Part shown: positions 55,450 to 64,000 of the stretch, one piece after another
Numbering within the stretch: the first letter of the stretch is position 1
How the letters are laid out: every line of letters begins with the position of its first letter
Origin: Sipunculus nudus
Lineage: Eukaryota > Annelida > Sipuncula > Golfingiida > Sipunculidae
Reading direction: 5' to 3'
DNA length: 64,000 nt
Assembly: GCA_026874595.1 (NCBI GenBank)
Contig: CM049306.1
Coordinates: forward strand, 102,191,142 to 102,255,141
Program-made: the position numbers and the translations under genes
The notes under the pieces: model-generated
Told to the model about the DNA's origin: nothing
Seen by the model: the letters and a program-made list of their open reading frames with translations, nothing else
The model's database searches: none

Positions 55450-58231
55450 CACAAACATATTTATATAAATGACGGGTGGGTATAGGTGTGCGCGGGTGTG
55501 TAATAGAGAAGCAGAGCAAGACCGCGAGGTCACACAAGCTAGCACGTACAGACTTTCTAAATGAGATAATTCTTACACTCCATGAACCACAATGTTAAAC
55601 CAAAGTACGATTTTCGAGGTTTCTTTCCCCGTTACGTAGGAATTATATCCAACAATGTATATTTATAACGAGCTTAAAATCGCGCATCAAGGTCGTCCAC
55701 ATGTAAGAGATTGTGCAAGTTTGTGTCCTATAACTTGAAAAGGGACCCTTTTAATTTATTGTTTTGCAGGCTTTTAACATACCCTGTTCATTTAATAATG
55801 ACCTATAAAGCCTTCTCTAGTTAACATTTTAGCTACATTTCATTTTCTTTCTTACTATTAATTTAGTTTTTCTATTCATGATTTATATGACATGTATTAA
55901 ATATGTAATATATCTCTATATAAAACATTGACCTAGAATATATTAAAGCATTCTTTTCAAATAACCAAAGGTACCTTTCTCATTTTATAATCATCGTAGA
56001 TACTGTATATGTTATTTGCCTCTGTCGCCGCGTTCGTTTATACCCAGTATAAGTATACAAGGAAATAGCTGGAAACGTTATCCAATGCAGCGGATAAAAT
56101 TATGCATAAGGTTATAAGTATGCGTGAATACGGAATGATGACATTTCAATTTTGAAAAGCACATGATCAAGTAAATATACCAAATCAAATGGCATATGAC
56201 CAATCAAAGCATTATACATTTCATACGCATTCCTCACACTGACAGTTAATTTAGATAAATATGCAGCAGATCTTCATGTGCTTATTTTACAGAGTATATA
56301 TTATTTTTCAATATATATAATGTACCTCGCCTCATTTTAACCATTTTTTCTACATTTTATAAGGATCTGAATGATATAACAAGAAACGGCGCACCTGCCT
56401 TATACTACACCTTTGTGACTTGGCGGATACACCGATGTCACTTCTTGGTTATTATATATAAAGGCTTACATGCATGGGCGAACTACCAACAGAATATGAG
56501 GCCTATAAAAAGAATAAATTTACCAAGCTTTAGTTCGGCACAGGTTAAAGCTAAAGACAATTTAGCATTCAAATGAAAAGCATGTGTAACGTAACTTAAA
56601 AAAGCACATTATACTCTCGAATTTTCATTTAAAATTTCTTTTAAAAAGGGGGTTAATATTGGCCGACTCGTACTCGTACTTAATTGGACGCGGGTTCCAA
56701 TTAAGTAACTCGAACTAGAAGAAGGGGAACTTGCAAAAACTCGAACCTCAAGAATTCAGACTCGAGCGGCCTCGACTCGGGTATTATAGACTTAACAACA
56801 TCACTGGCCTTGACCTTTAAAATTTCCATTTTACCTGTAAGCCAGTGTTTAAACCGAATAGATTCTTATAGATATCACACTCTATTATCCCAGAAGTGGT
56901 CAATAGGGTTGAATGAAATCTTGCATGCTCGAAGGCATTGGGTAGCTTTATCTTGTATAGAGCACTAATAAGCGCCAGGTACTTTCCTTTCTCCATTTTA
57001 CCCAATTTACCTGCTTCAATCGCACAATGTTTTTCACATCTCAGGAAAGGGAATGCTTGCATGGACTGCCTTCAAAGTATGTATATAAGTATATAGAACT
57101 TGTATAAACTTGTATAGGTTTTTGGTCACTTAAGGGACTGGTTTTGTAACTTTTAATAATTTCCCCTTTTCCACCTTGCCTTTGTATCTCTCTTGAAAAG
57201 GTTAATTTTCAAATTTTGGTGAAAAGTACGCAAAATCTCTACATATCTATTAGGGTCAAGAGCAGGGTAGCATGGATTGATGTCAAACTTTTTATGTCCA
57301 AAGATCTCAAATACGTTTGTTTATCTTATATACAAGACGTATTTCGCTACATACTATAATTTCTTCCTGCTTGGTCAGTTTAACTCCCCATCATCGTTGC
57401 TTTACAACAATGTCAAATATTGCAATCCAAAACTACATACCTGTGCGTATTTCTTATATCTTTTGCCAAACATTTTTAATATTGGTTCAGGGTCGATGAA
57501 CCATTTATGAAGTTTATAAACGTAAAAATTAACGAAGACTTGTGATCAGAATATAGTGGTAAAAAAACTAATGATAAAATTGATGACAGATGAATAAAAC
57601 CAATGCCATGACGATCATATACCTACTGTATATAAATTTTATACAAGGCAGGCCTTATTTCCACTCCCCGGATATAATGTTATATTAAGTAAAGTTATCC
57701 GATAGATTTGCTGTAAATAAATTTCTTTTTTTAGGTTAAATAAACACTTACCTATTCTATCTAACATAGGGAGTGGTAACACTAGGGGGGGGGGGGAGTG
57801 GAAATAAGCATCCCTTATTTCCTCTTTCTGGGGGGAGGGGGTGGAAATAAGCACTCCCTATATATGTATAAACTTAGATATGAGTCAAGAAAGAACCGAA
57901 GCTACATTAATTTGGTCCATGATATGTTTTTTGTGTGAACATCAGTCTTTTAATCATGACTTGGTGCTAAATAAAGGTCACCATGCAAGGACTGAATAAC
58001 GACACTCAAAACGTTCCATAGTTTTCATTTAGTCCGCAACACAAGCGGCCCAACGAAAACAACTGAGGATTTCCATTCATTGTGAGGCTGGGTCAAAGGT
58101 TATGAGGAAACCCTTTTCATGTGTGTTGTCAGTATCGTGAGCTGCCATCTCCAAGAGTGACCATGCGACATTGAGGAAGAGAGGAACATCTTACCCGAGT
58201 ATGGTCGTCAGAGAGTTGAACAGCTGACAAA
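55225..58231. other. Head-to-head intergenic region, AMDHD1 (-) and tafazzin (+)
   Basis: It must hold the 5' parts of both genes. An (AT)n microsatellite lies at about 55396-55442 and a G12 run at 57785-57796. TTATTTCCACTCCCC at about 57655 is inverted at about 57790-57806, with further copies to 57850. I see no TATA box or CpG-island-like block that would place a start site with confidence. Confidence 0.6.
55396..55442. repeat. (AT)n microsatellite, about 46 bp
   Basis: Uninterrupted AT dinucleotides, about 170 bp upstream of the AMDHD1 start codon. Confidence 0.95.
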
Positions 58232-61200
58232 ATGCCTCTACATGTGAACTGGCCTTTCCCCTCCAGACCGAGAATACCATTTTGGTGGCCTTCTCTCAGC
58301 AAAGTAACCATTGCTGCAGTTGGTGTGTCAAGCAAGTTTTGGATTGGTATGTGTGTCTGTCAAAATGATGATACTGGCTACACCTATCCAACCCCCCCCC
58401 CCCCACATACACACACATGGAGGCTACAGATGTCCAGGGGTTATGTATTATTGTATTAATTCTTGTGAACATTGTATCAAATTAATGTTTATTTCATTAT
58501 TTATATAGATCTTGGAGCAGAACTTCATAAAAGATGGGGACATTATTTTGGAAGTAATCACCTGTTTATATCATTAAAGAAGTTCTTCATTAGCTGAATT
58601 TTATCTTTTGTTTATAAGGGCTGTGTCTGCTCAATGGACTGCCTCATTGTAAAGTTAAAAATTAAAAAAAAAACAGGGTTATATTCTTGTCATTTGGCAG
58701 CATTCCTCAAAGATTAATGAACAGATTTTCACCAGATTCATATTGTTGATTGCTGGTTTTCATATAGAACTTTGATCAAGTTGACGTATAGCATGCATGG
58801 GTGAAATTATATGTAAAGCTTTACATTCAGTATTGGGGGCAGTAGTGTAATGGTTGATGTGCTGGGCTTATGATCGAGAGGTTGTGTGTTCGAATCCTGG
58901 TCAGACCCCAACCATGCCAAGACCGTTGGGCAAGGTCCAAACAGTAAGGACATTTCTGTCCACCCAGCAGTGGAAATTGTTACCAGTAAATGCGATAGAC
59001 TAGCGTCCCATCCAGGAGTTTTAACTCCTAAGTAGCTTCATACTAAAGAAACAGGGATAAGCTCCAACCCGATAAGCCAATAGGCTCGGGGGTTAAAACC
59101 AGACTTTACATGCAGTGCTTTGATGTTCACTGTTTTTTGTTCTCAGAGTGGATGAATAGAACAACAGTTCATCACAGAGACAGGTTATATCATCACGCTG
59201 AAAATCGCCCAAAAGGACGCCCACTCATCACTGTAGCAAACCACGTCAGCTGCCTGGATGACCCGCTTCTTTGGGGTACAGTGATATTTTATTCAGATGC
59301 TTGGCCATGGAAGGGTCTTAGTGACTCTGATAATTAATTTAGGGTTCTTACTTCACTCACAATATGTTTGACATGCAGGCCATGGAATCAATCAACTACA
59401 CCATATGTTTGTGTGATTTTTATGCACAACTAATACATGCATCAGTCATATTTCTGTTGATGTTACTTTGATGGTGAATCTAAAAGGAAACAGAACAAAA
59501 AAACCTATAGGTCATAATATTCTGGTAACTGCTATCATAAAGAAACATTTACTATTTAATATTAATAATTGATTCTATAAAGCGTAAAATCCACAAGAAA
59601 AATGGTGCCTTAAAGGCTGTACATGATTAAAAGGCAAAAAATGAAATATTTGTTAAATTAGCAATGAATTTAAGCAAAAAATACAATCAATAAAAGAAAA
59701 TCTATCAATAAATCTATAATCTAAAGTTATTATCCATTTTCCTGATTTACAGTTTCCTACCTGGGTGGGCATACATTGAGACTGTATAACACCCACAGAC
59801 TAAACTACAGCCCTCCACATACACAGTGTACACATACATAGTCTATGAACTGAAACGTAGCCATCCACATCATCATTAAACTGAAGTTCACAAACCAGAA
59901 ATGCTATTTAACATATAACACTCTCAATTCCTTCATTATGCTGTTACATCAAACCATGCAGGTGATATCATTATATGTTATGCCAAACATGCCCAGTACA
60001 TATACACATTATATCTAGATAAATACAAAAGTAAAACTGACCTTTACTGCCCGAGCAGTGACATGGACACTCTCTCTCTCTGGGGACCTAGACAAGCTCC
60101 AGCTTGGTATATATTACAAACAGTGGGATCCTTCTTGTGTCTCACAGGGCATACACAGGGCACTTTCTACAACTGTGTATATCTACAAGTGATACAGACA
60201 GCCAGGTCAACCAACCCTGCTGTCCCCCCCGACTCTCATATGATTATGAATAATATGTTTGTATATGCTAAGACTGAACAGCAACAATTCAGTTTTATCA
60301 GTACTAGTACACCAGGGACATTGGTATTGTGAGGCATTAACCCTAACAGGTAAATTTTTATTTAATGTAAATTAACAAATTAATATAATTAAACTAAGTT
60401 GGACATAGTGTTTCCCTTATTATCCTGATAACTAACTGGTGAATCAAGTTGCGGTCTTAATTTCATACAACTGGCATATAATCAATGCAAACATTTTAAA
60501 ATTACAAAGCTTTAATAAGCCCTCATATTATGAGAATCATATCTAGATATAATTGACATTGCCCTCTGCCAGGTCGGCAACAATGTACATAGATGTAATG
60601 ATGCTACTTCAGTATGCATTTCCTCTTATAAAAATTATAATTGTTAAATTTTTAAATTGTTATAGTTGTAAAATACATATTAGTTATATATAAGTTTAGA
60701 ATTCAAGCACATTTTCTTCCTTGTTTTTTTAAATTAAACTTTTATACTTATAATATGAGAAAAATTACATTATCTGTAACCTGAACATTTATTTTAGTCA
60801 GGTATTCAGGTTAAGATCTAGTATTTACTATAGAATTTTTTTTTACTGTTTTATTTCATTGTTTTCAGGGTTACTGAAGGTGAGGTATCTGACCAAAAAC
60901 AATGACTTTATGAGATGGACCTTAGGGGCCTCAGACATCTGTTTCATCAACAATCCTGTGGCCAAATTCTTTGCTCTGGGACAAACGATACCAGTGGTAC
61001 GTGGTGATGGTGTTTACCAGCGTGGGATGGATTACGCCCTGGAGGCATTAGACAGAGGAGGATGGGTACACATATTTCCAGAAGGTAAACAACACCACCT
61101 CAGATAAAACTAATAAATATTTGCCAATTCACAGCTGGCAGCATATTGTGGCTGGGTTCATAATCGCAGGGTTAAATATTTGTGATTTTCACTTTCCAGT

Positions 61201-63766
61201 GTTTCACATAGTTTCCAGTTTTGCAATCTTACCATTCAGTTATCCTCAGTTTATCCATTATTATAATATTAAATTACTTAATGACAAAATCTAATCAATT
61301 TGTCTAAAACCTAAGAGATAAGGAAAAACCTAAGGAATGGAAATTCTTGTTCCTTATTGACAGGTTATACAGATCTGATATGATTTAAAACAATGTTTGG
61401 TTAATGAATAATGTACCACTCCTTCAGCTTTAATGGACAAGGTACATGCCATGCCATGGAGACTGTAGTATGAAGGACTATTCCCCTTGTGTGTAGATGG
61501 GGCATATTATTCACAGAGTTTGTAATTTTTTGATATTTTCACTGTCGTGAATATCACAAATTTAAATCCAACCACAGTATTTTGTTGTTACTGTTCGGAT
61601 CCTTTAAGAATGGAGATTTTCCATTTCTCTTGATATAAGGAAAATTTTTATATTAACACCTGGTCATCGCTAAAACTTTCAGTGGAGTGACCACTTCACT
61701 AGAGGGACATGTATTTTTATTGTCCCTTGCTTTACACAGCGCTTTCCCTATAGACCTACTGACTTTATCCTAAGCACTGTTTGTTTTGACCTCATATCTT
61801 GAATCGCTACACCAGAGGGGAGCAGTGTATTTTTGTCCAATCAGATGAGACCTTGTGCTGGAAGACAAAATGGTTTACCAGCCAAGTGAGGAATACATGG
61901 AGCAAATGTTGTTCATTTTGTTTTGAGTGACAGCTCATCGCCCCAGCAACCATTTGAACAGGCCACAGGCTCAGAGAGAATGGCCCCACAAATGGTTTCT
62001 GGGCGGAGCCTGATGCCTGTCAAGTGTTTGTTGACTGGCATTTGGTTGGCTGCTAGTCACATCAGCAGTTTTTCAGCAGACAGGCCCACCACCATCTGTT
62101 TAAGTGCATCATAAATGGTCAAAGCAGGCAGTAGGAAAATCAGTAGCTTCTTTAGAAGGGCAAGATTTCCGCTGCCTTGGGAGCATACCTCAGAAGGGGG
62201 GACTTTGATTTGGGTATGTCTGTCTGTCTGTCTGTCAGGTTTTCATTTCCGTGAGATAACTTTTCTAAATATAATCTGATTTCATTCAAATTTGGGTTAA
62301 TGATTGCTCTCATGCTCCTTAGGGATTTGTTTTGGAGAACAATATGATATTTCATTTTTGATATGATGAATCAGCACATTTAGTTTCACTAATCACCAAC
62401 AGGTGTCACTAGTGGTGGACATAAAATACTTGAATTTTTGCAGTAAATGTCAGGTGCTGCCATCTGTTGAGTGTGGTTAATTATATTTACATTAATTCCT
62501 GGAATTTGCTTGTTTTAACTGACTCAGTACTGAATTTGAACCAAATAGGTAAACAGCCCAGGTATATATATTTCATGGATGTGTTCATTATGTGTAGGTT
62601 GTATAAGTGAGGAAGCAAGTGCTCTTTATTCAGATTTTCTCCCTGCTGCAGCCATTTTAGACTCCATGTTATGTTTCAACTTTCTGCCTCACATTGTGAT
62701 TATTCTCTTTCAGGTAAAGTTAATATGACCAATGAATTCCTTCGACTCAAGTGGGGTGTTGGACGACTGATTGCAGATTGTAAAAGGAATCCAATAATAC
62801 TACCTATGTGGCATATAGGTATGTCACTCCTTTATTATATAAGTTCAACACCAAAAGTTATACAAGTACAGTGAAACCTGTGTTATGAGACCACTTGTGG
62901 GACTGACCAAAAGTGGTCTTAATTCACACGTGGTCTTATAAGATAGGTCAGTTATAGCAAATGTGAATGCTTTTGGTTCACCCAAGGGTGGTCTTAATAG
63001 ACAGGTGGTCTTAATAGACAGGTAGTCTTATAAGACATGTGGTCTTTAAGACAGGTTCCACTGTACACCATAAAGCTGTAAAGCTTTTCTCTTATTTTGT
63101 TATACATTTACTGTTGTATAGCCTTCCTAGCCTATTACAGCCATGGAAGACCTATACTTTATATTAATCATCTGGTTATTTTCACATTGTGTATAAGTGA
63201 AAGACAAATGAAAGACTGGTGTGAATAAAATCCCCTTTGCAATTATTGCATTTCTAACCTGTAGAAACCATATTCCATGTGGTGTTTCATCTTATTAATC
63301 TCTGTATGGATTTGATTTGTATTGTATTCTTCTGTGATAATTTGCAGGTCTGGAAAAGGTTCTGCCAAATTACAGCCCATACATACCTCGAATTGGAAAG
63401 GTTGGTTGTAAAGTTATTCAGTATTTCTTTCAGTTTTCATCCAGTTGTGACAAAGACTTCTTTTATAAAAATGTGATGTAATATGAAGGATAACAGGGTA
63501 TTATGTTTAATCCTGAATAATTTAGAAAAAAAAATCAAATTTAACAAATGTAATACTTGAAAATAATAAGGATGCTGTGTTGCAACTTGGGTGCTGTCAG
63601 CCCAGTTTCATAACACTTATCTCTACAACAAAACTGACTGACTGTTAATGGCTGATGCTATTCATCACAGGTAATTCCTATTTTTCAGCGAGTGACTGTT
63701 TTAATTGGAGAACCAATGGATCTAGGAAATGTGATCGAAAAACTCAGGGAAATTAAAGCTTCACCA
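58232..63766 (+). CDS. TAFAZZIN: Tafazzin, cardiolipin-remodelling transacylase (3' end outside window)
   Basis: Tafazzin is a mitochondrial, CoA-independent phospholipid-lysophospholipid transacylase that matures the acyl chains of cardiolipin. Exons: 58232-58346, 59147-59275, 60869-61084, 62714-62818, 63348-63400, 63689-63766. They encode 232 residues in frame with GT-AG introns; four of the first joins split a Gly or Glu codon in phase 1. The N-terminus [10 protein letters not shown] is the family's own start and fixes the ATG. The acyltransferase motif HX4D is NHVSCLDD (H71, D76); the second motif is VHIFPEG (about 148-154); [11 protein letters not shown] and [11 protein letters not shown] are conserved. 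There is no insertion like human exon 5. About 30-60 C-terminal residues should lie beyond the window. Two short upstream frames (58163-58174 and 58201-58227) precede the ATG if transcription starts before them. Confidence 0.95.
58392..58404. repeat. Poly-C tract (C13) after the tafazzin exon 1 donor
   Basis: Begins 46 nt downstream of the exon end at 58346. Confidence 0.95.
58835..59105 (+). mobile_element. tRNA-derived SINE next to tafazzin exon 2
   Basis: Box A-like TAGTGTAATGG and box B-like TGTTCGAATCC lie about 40 nt apart in a tRNA-like head. The body has GGGCAAGGTCC, CTAGCGTCCCATCCAGG and AGAAACAGGGATAAGCTCC, the style of conserved-domain SINEs found in bivalves and other invertebrates. 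CTTTACAT occurs on both sides (58819 and about 59104) and may be the target duplication. It ends about 40 nt before the acceptor of exon 59147-59275. Confidence 0.75.
59276..60868 (+). other. Tafazzin intron 2, plain
   Basis: AT-rich. The 89-residue open frame at 60063 has no recognisable motif. No element ends seen. Confidence 0.7.
61146..61577. mobile_element. Possible MITE related to the 11157-12210 element (432 bp)
   Basis: Starts TTGTGGCTGGGTTCATAA after TA (61144-61145) and ends TTTAAATCCAACCACAG before TA (61578-61579). The ends are imperfect inverses. The right end resembles that of the element at 11157 (AATTTG..ACCACAG, with GTGAATATCAC near GCGAATATCAC). Decayed. Confidence 0.5.
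61578..62713 (+). other. Rest of tafazzin intron 3
   Basis: Contains a (GTCT)n tract at about 62217-62237. No gene or element ends recognised. 61085-61145 is likewise plain. Confidence 0.65.
62869..63063. mobile_element. TA-flanked MITE, 195 bp
   Basis: Begins CAGTGAAACCTGTGTT and ends AAGACAGGTTCCACTG (inverse, two mismatches in 16), flanked by TA at 62867-62868 and 63064-63065. The interior is built of repeated GGTCTTAATAGACAGGT-like segments. Ends starting CAGTGGAACC are typical of small pogo/Tigger-type or mariner MITEs. It lies in tafazzin intron 4. Confidence 0.8.
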
Positions 63767-64000
63767 GTAAGTTACTGTTTTCAAGGAATTATACAATACT
63801 TGAGCTTCTGGTTCATGAAAAATTACCTTCAGGTATGAATAAAGTAGTTGTGCTTTACCTCCAAAGCATCAGAGCATTAAAAATTTAAAATCCTCACAGA
63901 ACAACCAGCCCTGTTCACTGTAAATGAACTGTTAAGGAAACAGTTAATTTTGTATTGTTGCCAGCTGAATGAGTTGATGAGATAATGGCTTGGAATCTAA
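63767..64000 (+). other. Tafazzin intron continuing past the right edge
   Basis: Starts with donor GTAAGT after the exon end at 63766. No further tafazzin exon is seen. Confidence 0.75.

Noticed and set aside
58835-58910. Functional tRNA gene
   Set aside because: Box A and box B are present, but no full cloverleaf or acceptor stem; the sequence continues into a SINE body.
61785-62114. Extra tafazzin exon between 61084 and 62714
   Set aside because: No tafazzin-like residues; exons 3 and 4 join directly in phase at FPEG-KVN, as expected for the family.

Overview
This is a window of animal nuclear DNA: long spliced genes with canonical GT-AG introns, AT-rich non-coding sequence, tRNA-derived SINEs, many DNA transposons and large tandem-repeat elements inside introns. 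The protein families are ordinary metazoan ones. The repeat style (head hairpin, tetranucleotide CCGT/GTCC tract, long core repeats, palindromic tail, recalling pearl/DINE-1/Helentron elements) suggests a mollusc, most likely a bivalve; species is not determined from the sequence.

Layout. 1-2360 is a 77-bp minisatellite that enters from the left edge and runs to the splice acceptor of the first exon. 2368-38128 (+) is the 3' part of MCM3AP/GANP, the scaffold of the nuclear mRNA-export complex TREX-2: 21 exons, 2,090 in-frame residues and the stop codon; the 5' end lies outside. 38129-43963 is a tail-to-tail intergenic stretch full of decayed repeats. 43964-55224 (-) is a complete AMDHD1 (imidazolonepropionase, histidine breakdown): 8 coding exons, 433 residues. 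55225-58231 is the head-to-head intergenic region. 58232-63766 (+) holds the first 6 coding exons (232 residues) of tafazzin, the mitochondrial cardiolipin transacylase, which runs off the right edge. The three genes have unrelated jobs; nothing suggests they form one system.

The non-coding DNA is the unusual part. MCM3AP intron 6 (8513-16548) is a three-level nested insertion: a TA-flanked terminal-inverted-repeat element (11157-12210) inside a tandem-repeat element (about 9003-13052), inside a second such element (8642-16260). The 337-bp and 278-bp repeat periods independently give the size of each insertion. The two tandem-repeat element families share one architecture: start AGC plus a subterminal inverted repeat in a T-run; end with the inverted partner, a palindromic hairpin, then CTTG followed by TTT. 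Several unrelated-looking core repeats carry the same 12-bp palindrome GGTGGCGCCACC. Further elements include a Tigger/pogo-like deletion derivative with a transposase remnant, several MITEs, SINEs and a decayed non-LTR reverse transcriptase.

All exon joins were derived by hand from reading frame, splice consensus and family resemblance. The three frames close exactly (6,274, 1,302 and 696 coding nt), which is the strongest internal support. No database search was made.
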